Assembly: GCF_949628265.1 (NCBI RefSeq) | Contig: NC_088788.1 | Coordinates: 7,130,001-7,194,000, forward strand | Origin: Cloeon dipterum | Lineage: Eukaryota > Arthropoda > Insecta > Ephemeroptera > Baetidae | DNA: 64,000 nt | Direction of reading: 5' to 3' | Part shown: one piece after another, positions 12,780 to 22,600 of the stretch | Numbering within the stretch: the first letter of the stretch is position 1 | How the letters are laid out: each line of letters starts with the position of its first letter | Program-made: the position numbers and the translations under genes | Notes under the pieces: generated by a model | What the model saw: the letters and a program-made list of their open reading frames with translations, nothing else | Databases searched by the model: none | What the model was told of the DNA's origin: nothing

Positions 12780-13388
12780 TCAAATAATTGCTATCATCTA
12801 TCGTCACATTCTTCACTATCCACTGCAGACATCAACACCTATACAGCATCTCTCACATGAGCACGAAAAGATATCAAAATTTTCGAGCTAACACATTTAT
12901 ACATTTTCAGCATTTTTTCCAAAAGGTGAGCAAATTTGTTCCTAATTATTTCACGAATTATAGTTTGACAGGTTATGATAAGCTTGCGTAATGAATAATT
13001 TTCAATTGGAAAAAACGTAAGTGATTCATAAAACGCGAATGGATAATATTATACTGAAATTAAATGACGATTTTTTAAAATACCCTCTGTGAAATGTAAA
13101 ATCTATATTTTTTCTATTTAGCCTTTAGATAATGTGGCCTATTAAACTAAGGCCCATCCATTTCTCAAAAGACTTTTAAGTTGAAAAAACTGCGGGCGCG
13201 TTTGAGGGATATAAAATTATGAACTCTATAATTTTCTCTTGTGGATAAATCGAAATCCTTGGGTATGCTGAAGGCTGAAGATCCTCAATATTAAAGCTAG
13301 TATAGCAAAAATTTAATTCGAATTAATAGTTACGCATTATGCATTTCGGCTATATATATTGTCATTTAAAACTCCAATGATTCAACTA

Positions 13389-13436
<48 letters not shown>

Positions 13437-13665
13437 CCGATTTTTTTTCAAATTTCTAGGACCATAAAAGCAAATAAAATATTTCAACTTCAACTAGTGA
13501 ATTTTTCTCAATTGGGGGTTTGCATCTCCGTGTCGTTCTGTCGTTCTTATTATAATATTTTGTTCTCTATTACCTTTCAGCTCCTCTTGGAAAGAGATGA
13601 TGTCTTTTCTTAAACTAAACCCTGATGGTACCTCAGAACAGGCGGTGCTCTTGAATTCACCTTGA
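12780..13665 (+). CDS. candidate micro-gene 1: leader exon plus very short coding exon
   Basis: Downstream of the promoter at 12660-12770 a leader exon can run to 12925, where AAAAG|GTGAGC is a good donor. An acceptor (TTACCTTTCAG) at 13571-13580 opens an exon with two ATGs (13597 and 13600). The second gives a 21-aa frame beginning MSFLKLNPDG and ending at 13665. A different reading starts at an ATG in the leader exon (12857) and crosses the splice to give about 33 aa. Neither product is recognised. The same stretch can also be read as a minus-strand exon (13574-13660, 87 nt, phase 1 to 1), so even the strand is not certain. The leader and promoter are better supported than the coding part. 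Confidence 0.3.
13392..13434. repeat. (TA)n microsatellite
   Basis: About 21 uninterrupted TA units inside the putative intron of candidate micro-gene 1. Confidence 0.95.
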
Positions 13666-14388
13666 AATAAGAGAAGAAAATTTTGATAAGCATGGGCGTG
13701 GAGGGAAAACTTGACAACGCTAACAGCTAATTTCTCATTGGATGAATTTATTTTTAGCTCAAAAAGAACCATTTAATATTTTCTAAATTTAATTTTATAC
13801 TGATCAAGTGTGAATTCGTGTTCAAACAGATTGAATTAGAACTGACTAAAACCTGTGTGGGGATCAATTGCGTCCGACTAAATGTTTAATTAAGAAAAGA
13901 CGATTGTTTGACATCAATTTGAAATTAAATTACCAACTATAGCCACCAGAAATTTCTAGATTCATTATTGATTACTTGTATTACGTAAGAAAGGACTTAT
14001 CAGAGAGAAGGACAATGGAACAAATTTGATTGACGTTTTGTTTTATCGCTGATTAATATTAGAGGTAAAACTTTTTACCTTTTTATATATATAATCAGCA
14101 CGCCGTGCGTGGCTATTAATCATGATCAAGATTATTTTACCGATCATAAAAAACATGCCTCAATTGTCGCAAAGAAAAAGCTCACGACCATATGCAAAAA
14201 GCAACTACTTTCTCTCCAAAATGCAAATTACTCAAATTGAATAGATCAACAGTCCTTTTCCGGATTTGAAAAAAATTCCTCCAGTATATTGAGGCCTATT
14301 TTTGGGGCGCGGATTGCTCGTGAGTTGTTTGCTATCAGGATGTCGTTACAATAGGACAGATTAACTGATATTACAAAGTAGCCCTACG

Positions 14389-14437
14389 CATTCCAACTGA
14401 TGGTCGCACCGACCGCAGTTTTTTAAAATCCAAAACT
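14389..14437 (+). repeat. left arm of a 1-kb-spaced inverted repeat
   Basis: About 49 bp that recur in inverted orientation at 15345-15396. Shared blocks include CATTCCAA, GCACCGACCGCAGT and AATCCAAAACT. The arms enclose about 0.9 kb with two of the small ORF candidates. They could be the ends of a non-autonomous transposon or duplicated regulatory sequence. Confidence 0.6.
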
Positions 14438-14620
14438 TTCAGAATGAGTGGTCTAGAGCTACAGTTTAGGACGTAGACAAACTGTCTGTTTCCGAAAAAA
14501 AATATATTATATGGAAGTAAAATTCGGATATTTCTGTTGAAAAATTATTCGTTTTTATTTATCGACAACTCATTTTGGCTGTATCCAGCATATTTCATGA
14601 AAAAATAATGCCGAAACTGG

Positions 14621-14628
14621 TATATATA
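14621..14628 (+). promoter_or_regulatory. possible TATA box for candidate micro-gene 2
   Basis: TATATATA followed by GG, with a donor-like CT|GTGAGG at 14753/14754. A leader exon from about 14650 to 14753 and an intron to 15417 (664 nt) would copy the architecture of the 12.8 kb candidate, whose intron is 655 nt. Inference from pattern only. Confidence 0.25.
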
Positions 14629-14839
14629 GGCATAAATAAAAGCAACAACCTTTCCACGAGGAATGCCAAAATCTTTCCTTCCAGGAATGTATTCTCGATT
14701 TTGATCTTTAACCAAAACATACATATGCGGTTATGACACTATGACAGCATTCTGTGAGGCTCTTAATTGTCATGTTAACACACAGTAGCACAGTACATTT
14801 TAATTGGAAAACCCCAAAAAGGAAAAAATATATAATAAA

Positions 14840-14998
14840 ATGTTTCCGTGCGGGAAAAGTACAAAAGTTAGATTAGCAATATGTAACAATATACTTACCG
14901 ATGTAGCCTCGAATGCGAAAGTTAATGAATTGACTATTATGTCGCCTGCCTTTATAAACACACCTTATCAAACCGAAATGGTGCATCATGGCAACTGA
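14840..14998 (+). CDS. short open reading frame, possibly a decayed relative of the neighbouring micro-genes
   Basis: A frame of 52 codons starting MFPCGKST and ending MVHHGN. It includes SNAK followed by a hydrophobic-proline stretch, reminiscent of SNAKIIRLPP in the ORF at 18657. No acceptor or promoter sits directly in front of it. The opposite strand of the same stretch is also open and ends in a good donor (ATCG|GTAAGTAT near 14895). It may be coding on either strand or on neither. Confidence 0.15.
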   Translation: MFPCGKSTKVRLAICNNILTDVASNAKVNELTIMSPAFINTPYQTEMVHHGN

Positions 14999-15344
14999 CA
15001 ATACAAAATAAGATTAAGAAATTGTAAAGGTCTTTCTGCTGATAAGATTCGTGAAACCATCATATAATTGATGACAGTTAATTTGTGTCAAATTGAACTT
15101 GAAATGCTTTTAAAATTTGAAATAAAACACGGCGAGGAAATTAAAATGACTTTAACATGTTTATGCTCTATACATGCGTTGGAATATTGGGCAGCTATTT
15201 GAATGAAATTTGAGCTGAGATGTCAAAAGGTGGTTCGAAATAATTGAAATGCTCTGTTAATAAATAATCAACGGGCTAGGAGGACTCGTCACCACTTGTC
15301 GGTTTTCGCACCTTACCAGGCGGCTTTAGGGACAAATATCCATA

Positions 15345-15396
15345 AGTTTTGGATTTCCAAAGACTGCGGTCGGTGCCACCTTCAGTTATTGGAATG
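15345..15396 (-). repeat. right arm of the 1-kb-spaced inverted repeat
   Basis: Inverted match of 14389-14437. It ends 21 bp before the acceptor of the 55-aa ORF, so it overlaps the putative polypyrimidine and branch-point region of that exon. Confidence 0.6.
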
Positions 15397-15419
15397 TGTT
15401 GTTTTCATGTGTTGCAGAA

Positions 15420-15587
15420 ATGTCTAAAGCCGTACTTGTCAACACTTCGGCGCGGCCAATTGAGGAAGAGCCCAATGAGTATCAGCAGCATCGCACTATT
15501 AACAAGATTGCCTTTCTACCTACGTCTGCAAGACCTTTTTATCCAGACAGACTTTTTATGGACAACTTGAGGTATTCTTCAATGTGA
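15420..15587 (+). CDS. candidate micro-gene 2: 55-aa protein with PAM2-like motif
   Basis: A CAG acceptor at 15415-15417 lies two bases before the ATG, and the frame runs 55 codons to a TGA. The protein begins MSKAVLVNTSARP and later contains LPTSARPFYPD. The second stretch matches the spacing of PAM2 motifs (L, then A four residues on, F three further, P two further), by which PAIP2, TOB and eRF3 bind the MLLE domain of poly(A)-binding protein. The earlier VNTSARP looks like a half-copy of the same repeat. The length is far below known PAM2 proteins. I do not recognise the whole protein. The ORF at 18657 has the same kind of motif (LPPSAKPFNPD). Function is not established. Confidence 0.45.
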   Translation: MSKAVLVNTSARPIEEEPNEYQQHRTINKIAFLPTSARPFYPDRLFMDNLRYSSM

Positions 15588-15688
15588 TCGATCGCGAAAT
15601 TGAAAACTAATATTTTGTCTGTTATCCTTTTTGTAAAGGAACAATGTTTGTCGTATAAGATGTATGGGAAACACCAGGGTTTGCTAAT

Positions 15689-15757
15689 TTTGTAATGCGC
15701 TAAAATGCACCACTGGTTTTTTGCGCAAAAAACCAGCTGGACAAACCCCAAACTGGT
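15689..15757. repeat. hairpin-forming short repeat with a perfect 20-bp palindrome
   Basis: Positions 15715-15734 form a perfect palindrome (GGTTTTTTGC and its complement). The stem extends outward through CCACT and AGCTGG with one unpaired base. A related copy at about 11250-11318 keeps ATGCGC.AAAATGCA, then CCACTAGTTTTTGG and AAAACCAGC, so the hairpin is conserved in structure though less perfect. It lies about 100 bp past the stop of the 55-aa ORF and could end that transcript's 3' region. A tiny mobile element is equally possible. Confidence 0.6.
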
Positions 15758-16636
15758 GGTTAACTTCAACCCAAAAAAGTCTTACTTCGCACCAAGAAAA
15801 GCCAGAAATTTTAGAAAATTACGATCAGAGTTGTAATTTTTGGTCTTATTATGTGAAAACCAGACACTGATTTTGTAAAATCCCTTTTTTATGTCACCCA
15901 TAATGGGGATTTTTAATCTTCCTAAATATGCCTGTTTTTCGGGAAAATGCGCAAAACTGCAGAAAAAAAAACAGAAAATAGTGGGAGATTTAATTTATGA
16001 AACCGGAGTAGTACACGTGCTTTTCAGATGTGTGATAAGCGCGTTACCTAACACTAACCCTAACCCTTCCACCTCGCACGACGACGGCCACGTGAAAGGC
16101 TCACTCCAAAAAGGAAATTCCGTGCGAGGAAAAATATTGTAGAACAACATCATAAGTGTAAGAGACCCGCATTCGATCGGGGTAAGAAATTGTGATAAAA
16201 TTTATTTTTGTTGCAAATATTTAATTATTTAATGTAGAATATTTGTGATTGTGAATTATTTGTATTACAGTCTTGTACCACGACTGACTTGGACGTTAAT
16301 TAAAAGACGATTGAATCCAAAAGATTTTTTTCCATTTTGGGCTCCTCGATCTACACATAAAAGGCTCTTATATTGCTTTTCTTGTACTTTAAACTTGAAC
16401 AATTAATGATAACTTTTTAAGTTAAAGTGAAATCATTCTTAAACGTGCGGGTGTTGGGAAAATAACACCATATTTTTTCTATCTCCACAATTTTAATAAG
16501 GAAATAATTTAATTGAGAATTAAAATCATTTTAAAAGTATATAGCGTTAGAATTTTTTCAATTTTTGAGTAGAAATAAAGAACACTGGCACAGTAAATAA
16601 ATAATTATAATTAAAGTAATTCGTTTCATTTGAAAC

Positions 16637-16798
16637 TATAAAAGGAGCTATACTGGGCCAAAAGTTGTCGCAGAACTCTCAGAAGTAGTCTAAACCAAGC
16701 ATTTTGCAGATGATATGAACAGGGATAGATGCAGTCTCAAAATTTGCTCAACAACGCGGCATCTCAAAATTACAGCTCTCTAAATATAAAAACTCGGG
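16637..16798 (+). promoter_or_regulatory. canonical TATA promoter and spliced leader exon (distal promoter of candidate micro-gene 3)
   Basis: TATAAAAGG at 16637-16645 is a textbook TATA box. About 30 bp on, a leader exon can begin near 16667 and end at 16798, where CGGG|GTAAGTG is a strong donor. The leader has only short ATG frames (longest 22 codons). The next good acceptor to the right with an ATG is at 18641-18647, so this is probably a distal promoter for the ORF at 18657. A second promoter near 17290 would be the proximal one. Confidence 0.5.
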
Positions 16799-17287
16799 GT
16801 AAGTGTGCGGCGGGGGCAGCAGATGAAAATTTAATAAAATAATTTACGAAACAACATATAGATATTTATGACATCCTCCTATTTCATTTGGGTTATTTTG
16901 AAAGCATTAACAAGCAAAATCGTAACACACATATCATTAATTCGGTTCTAAATGAGCAATTTTCCTATGGAATCATCAGTTCAAAGTAAATTTTCCCAAT
17001 AAAAATAGTCGGATTTTTTGGAGGGGAGGGGGTGAGTGGGCCGCGGTTGTCGGGTGGGCCGCCGAAATCATTTTGCGCTATATAGTCCGCCGGGCCTGCC
17101 TGCACAAAAGAATTTATTTTCAATATTAGAGAGCGCGCCTGGAGAAATTCACTGACGAGACATGCTAATTTCCAGTTGGTTCTCTTATCGTCGTCGATTT
17201 TCCCCTCCTGCCTCTTGCACTAGCGGCTAGCCTCTCTGGTGGCCAATAACCATAATTAATATTTTTTATATTATTGAGTGGTGCGGT

Positions 17288-17422
17288 CTTTTATAGTCAT
17301 TAGTTGGATGCGGACTGCACTCTAAAACTAGAACCGTGCAAGCTGGAAAATCTTGGCAATTTGTTGTCGTCTATACCTTTTGCTGTCTATTCTGCATTCT
17401 CTGCCCAAGTGTCCCATCTTAG
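17288..17422 (+). promoter_or_regulatory. TATA-like promoter and second leader exon (proximal promoter of candidate micro-gene 3)
   Basis: TTTTATAG lies at about 17290. A leader from about 17320 ends at 17422 with CTTAG|GTGAGC, a good donor. The region just upstream (17030-17230) is GC-rich with CpG, which fits a promoter. With the acceptor at 18647 the intron is 1225 nt. The two leaders look like alternative first exons for one short coding exon. Confidence 0.45.
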
Positions 17423-18656
17423 GTGAGCATTAATTTTAATTTTATGCTCTATTTTCAATTACAATAATTTACTTCAATCACATTTTTACCTGAATTTTCG
17501 ATTGGGGTTTTCCACCCTGTTAGAAGTTAGAATGCCTGAGCGGGGATCAAGGTCACGTTTTATCCAAGCGGGTTGCACAAATGCACACCCTCCGCTATGC
17601 GGGACACTCGAATTTTTAATACGTCGCGTTGAATTTTCCACTAGCACTTGTTAGGCAAATTTATAAATTAATGTTTGGAAAGCTGAGAAAGTGTGCTCTT
17701 AAGCGGGTTTTGATATTTTTTTTAAATTCCTAGTGCTTTTTCTACCGTTTGCCATAAAACTAAAGCAAGTGAATTTTGAATATGAATTGAATTTTACGTT
17801 ATGCTGAAACGGAAAAAAACAAGGCCAGATTCAGAATCCTCGCTTCTCTTTAGGTTGTTAAGGTATTAAATGTATTAAATTCCGAGAGAGTGCAAAAAAG
17901 CCTCTTACACGCTTCTTGGCGAGTTCAACCTTTATGATATAATGTTTTTTGATCGGTTCACCTCTTTCGATATGGGCGAAACAACTCGCGAAAACTCGGT
18001 ATCCCAATAACATGGGCACACAGGCCCCATTCGGAAAAGCCCGCAGCCTATAAAAATATTTTTCCGTTGCAGTTTCTTAATATTTTAATATCAAGAATAA
18101 TATTGTTTGTGACACAACAAAAAGTCCACCACTTTTAAGTGTTTCGCGCGGAAGGAGTTATCAGATTGGTGGAGTTATCTTCGGATGTAGAGCTGCGTCA
18201 CCGCGTCACAGTGATCGCTACCTCAACCTCACCCTGCACGTCACGTGACTCAGCTGAGCGAGGAGATTGGTTATTAGTTAGGTACTGGTACACATTTTTT
18301 CGGCGGCATGAATGATATGAAATTGAAATTTCCAATCATAAAATATGTATTATTGATGAGTGAGTCTCATATCATCCAACCAACGTATAAATAAAACTGT
18401 TTCCTTTACGTTTCTAAGCGGATTCGAAGTTAAACCTTTACTGTAAATGGTAGTCTACTTATTGTTAGTTTTAGTTTTTATTTGAATTTTTCTCTGGCGG
18501 CTGGCGCAGTTTAGCCACATTCACGGCGGCTGCCCACATGACCAAAATTTTGCTGCCTCGCACGGCGCAGCGCGGCTGGTTGGGACCTCAAAATTATCAT
18601 AAACAATATTATTTATTATTATTAATTTTACATTTAACGCATTTCAGTTTGCGAAA

Positions 18657-18815
18657 ATGAATGCAAAAGTCGCGAATGCCACCAGCCTGATCGGAGAGGG
18701 GCCCAGCAAGATGTCTTCTAATGCGAAGATTATACGCCTACCACCGTCAGCAAAACCATTCAACCCTGATGATGATGTGGATGTCTCTCAAGGACCAATA
18801 GAAGGCGGACAGTGA
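18657..18815 (+). CDS. candidate micro-gene 3: 52-aa protein with PAM2-like motif
   Basis: An acceptor (ACGCATTTCAG) ends at 18647 and the ATG follows at 18657. The frame is 52 codons and ends GPIEGGQ before TGA. The middle reads SNAKIIRLPPSAKPFNPDDD: the stretch LPPSAKPFNP has L, A, F and P at the PAM2 spacing, as does LPTSARPFYP in the ORF at 15420. A second in-frame ATG at codon 19 (MSSNAK) lines up better with the MSKAV start of that ORF. The 3' UTR carries AATAAA at 19021. Two candidate leader exons lie upstream. This is the best supported of the micro-genes: acceptor, frame, polyadenylation signal and upstream promoters all agree. The protein is not recognised, and PABP binding is inference. 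Confidence 0.55.
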   Translation: MNAKVANATSLIGEGPSKMSSNAKIIRLPPSAKPFNPDDDVDVSQGPIEGGQ

Positions 18816-19020
18816 TAAAAACTTTTTTGTTACTTTTTCATCCAAATTTGATTGCTCATCCTCTATGAGCATTTTAAAACAATTTTATTGTAGTTTATTT
18901 TGATAAAAATATGTGATTCAAAATTTTAGAAGTTTTATCAGAGCTTAATATAACATGAAATTCATCTTGAGCACCTTGATAAAAAAGAAGTGCTAAAAAA
19001 ACGACTTTTGTATTTTCATG

Positions 19021-19026
19021 AATAAA
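19021..19026 (+). terminator. polyadenylation signal of candidate micro-gene 3
   Basis: AATAAA about 205 nt after the stop of the 52-aa ORF, followed by T- and GT-rich sequence (TTTTCGTGTCGTC). Confidence 0.55.
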
Positions 19027-19299
19027 AATGTCTGACTAAAATCAATTTTCGTGTCGTCTCAATTCCTGCAATTAGTTTATTTTACACATTTTGTGTCAAC
19101 GCAAACGCTCTATGTGCTATATATTTTTTGTAATTGTAGCGATTTTGTACCCAAAGAGCTAGAGTTGATCAAACACAATAAAAAAATAGTTATTTGTTTT
19201 GGAGCTCTCTTTGCAGTATAAATAATTAATGTAACAGTTTGTCTAAGTTTTCTCAATTTTCACCGTCTTCGGCCTCAGCAATCTTAATATCATTGACAC

Positions 19300-19606
19300 T
19301 TGCACGCAGAGCAGAACTTTATACCATTCCCGCGCGCGGCAAAATGCAGCGCTCACTTGATATAATATTACCGTCAGCTGTCACTAGATGGCTCAGTTTG
19401 TCTTAACCACTACCCACCCAATCAGGCAATCACCCATTCTCGACTGAACTCTCGTCTGGCCGCCCGCCTTGCCGCCAAAATATGGCGAACTAAGTTGATG
19501 TTTACTTTCTCAATTCCATAGTTTTCTCGCGAATTTTGAATTGTTCTGAAGAGTTTGAAACGGAACTCGTTGCCTGGCGTGATCTGTCAATCTCCAGTGG
19601 GCAATA
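19300..19606 (+). promoter_or_regulatory. NASP promoter region
   Basis: GC-rich relative to its surroundings, with CpG-rich GCGCGCGGC near 19333 and GCCGCC near 19470. CACTAGATGGC at 19382-19392 resembles the core of a CTCF-type site and matches one in front of importin-4. No TATA box at a suitable place. Confidence 0.45.
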
Positions 19607-22600
19607 ATGGGTCTGAATCGCGTGTGGTAAGCGAAAATTTCCCTCTGAATTTCCCGCCGGGTCTTTTGACTTCTGACATTGGCAATATTTTTCTGTTTCC
19701 TCAGCCAAGAGCTGCTGAAGAGCGCCCGTCTCGCGTTCGTGAAGCAGGAATGGAGCCAGGCGGCGAACGACCTATCGGCCTTGCTGAACGAGGTGCGTGA
19801 CACCCCGACAGAAGTTGACCTGGTCATGGCGCCGGTGCAGATTCTCTACGCCTTCTGCATCCTCAGACAGATCGCCACCAAGGAAGGTAATGTTTGATAT
19901 AATAACAAAGGATATTTCCAGGAAAATTTATATTGATTTTTCTTTTAATAGAAAACCCTGAGGAGAAGCCTGTTGAGCGGGCACTGGCTGATGCAGAACC
20001 TGAGGCTGCAGGGCCTTCGGGGAGCGCGGCTACTGGGCCGAGCACCTCCGCGGAACCGAGTTCGAGTTCAAATACAGGGGCCGTCGACGATGTTGAGGAG
20101 GAGGAAGACGACGATGAACTGGAGGAGCCTGCCAAGTCCCTCATGATTGCATGGCAGGTCCTTCTGCTGGCCAAGAGCATCTACGAAAGGTATTTGGGTT
20201 GGGAATTAATGATTATTATGTATTGAATAATATTTCCCTGCGTCTAATTGACACAGCCGTATCAAATGAGCACTCTTTTTGTGATTTAAACACATCCGAG
20301 CTACAGTTGAGCTACAGTAACATGGTTAAATTAAAAAGATTTGCTCTAAATAATAAAATCTTATCTATTTCTGCCAAGAACAATTTTTGAGAGGTTTTTT
20401 GTGCCTCTAAATTCTTAATGTATGGAAATTTAGTGAAATATTAATTTCAAACCAATTTGTCGCTTGAAGTAATGAATGAAAAACTATCTAAAATATAATT
20501 AAGTTATTTATTTATGACCTATAATTTATATTGTTGCAAATTGGCTATAAAACGTATAATTGGAGCTCATTATATCGTTATACTATTTTCAAACACATCT
20601 AAGGATCCCAACTGTGGAATTGAAAATATTAAAAATAATTAATCATAATGAGAATATGAAAAAATTGTCATTCTAAAAATAAAAAAAACTAAGAACAAAA
20701 TTTGGCTTTTTGGATTTTAAAATTTGCAGTAGTTAAATTTATTATTTATTCTCACACTTTGTCATAATAAATTATTATGTTTCGATCTTAGGTTTCCAGA
20801 TCAATCAAACAAACTGGAGGAATTGCACGCCATGCAGCTGCAAGCGGAGATTTTATTCCTGAACAACGACTCCCAGTGCCTCGAGTACCTGGACAAAATC
20901 GTTGAGGAGCTAGGAAACTTTCCCTACATCAAGGTCTGGCCCATTAAGATCCTGACAATGAAGGCGGCCTATCTGCTCAGGTTCAAGGAGGATGTCAAGT
21001 TCGCTGAGAATCTCAACATAATTTACGGCAGACTGGAGGACTCCATGTCCGAAGGTACAGTTGTTAAAAATACTAAATATAATTTCTAATAATTTCATTT
21101 TTGTTTGCAGTTCAACAGCCTGAAGGGCAAAAGGTGCAGAAAGTGTTTCAGCAGGTAGAAGAAGATGTGAAAGCAATGCACGAAGCAGAGAAGGTTGAAA
21201 TCAAGGCTCAGAAGTCAGCCAAGAAAGCGGATGATCTGCTGGGTCTCAGTTCACAAGTGAGTCCGTTTTCCTACCTTTAAAAGGTCTAGGATATATTTTT
21301 AGACTATTTTTTTAAACCACTGGTAAGACAACATCTTATTGTGCCCTTTTAAATGTTCAAGAAGTTTGATTTTTTAAATTAAAAATCTTGGTTTTGAATT
21401 AAACATTGTTGACATTGACACCGTGTTGGCATGGGACCTCAGATTTTGAGATGCTGCCCTAGTTGTTCTGTCACACCCTTAAGAATTGGACCAAAATTCA
21501 CAAAATTACGATATTGAAAGGGGGCTCCTCTGTTTGCGTTAATTTTTCAGAAAATAATAGATTTACCTGGATTGAGGCATATCAAAAATTTAATCTTAAA
21601 CATCTTGCCCGTGGTTCATAATTTCGCAGGTTAAAAAAAGGTCATTAAATTTAAAAGTTAAAAAAATCTGGCAGACCCGAGTACATAAAGTTAAGAAAAT
21701 CTAAAATAACCAAAATTTAACCCACACACGTGGAAATAACATTATCAATAATTGGTGACACGGTTTGTTCTCTATTTTGAGACGTTATTTGTTGCACCCT
21801 GAAAATCAAGATTTTTTAAGAGAGCAATTTTCGTGCAGATTTGGAGCGGCTTTGACTCAAAATTGATTAATAAACGAAGGATTTTAATTTGTTGATGGTC
21901 ATGGTTGGGGGGTTGAGACTCCCTGCACCTCAGGGGTGATATTTTCTAGTTAAATCAACTTTGTTAGTACTTGGCGTTCTTTGTGATGTTTCAAACGTAT
22001 CTCCCTCTTTTGCTGTCTTCGTACACCAGCTAATCCTTCAAAATCAGGGTTGCAAACAACCCGCATTTATAAAAAAATGCAGTGCAGTGGTAAAGTACGG
22101 TTTTTTCAATTTTTACCAGTTTCTTGCGGCAAATGTTTTCACCTTATTTTTCAATTTTTTCTAATTATTAACTTATAGCCTCGACTTCAAAAAGTTTCAG
22201 AGATAAATTTTTGGAGAAATTGAGGCAGCAATATGGCAATTTAAAAGAAAATATTTGCACCGTGAAGGAAATTTTGACCACTCTGACCACAAATTTTAGA
22301 TTTTCACAGGAAAAAATGGAACAAATTCATTTCTTGCAATTCTTGCGCTAGAAATTGGTAACAATTGAGTGGTTAAAACCGTTGGGGAAGAAACCGGGTG
22401 GTAAGCAAATAATGCAACCCTGTTCAAAATAGGGGTTGACCCAGTGAAATGAAAGAAATAAACGAAATTCAACTCAAATCCTTAAAAAAGATGGTTATTT
22501 ACCATTCATTTTTAAAACCATACATTTTCAACTGCATTTTAGACGCTGGTAAGTAGTACTGGATTAACATTGCTTTCATAATTCCTATATGTATTACAAT

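Noticed and set aside
16045..16062. CTAACCCTAACCC-like telomeric units
   Set aside because: Only two to three units of the repeat, in the middle of ordinary sequence; chance or micro-repeat.
21720..21960. Possible repeat shared with the minus strand of 47400-47880
   Set aside because: A few words match (GGTCATG, GGTTGGG, CCCCTG) but the alignment is patchy by eye; a dot plot would decide.
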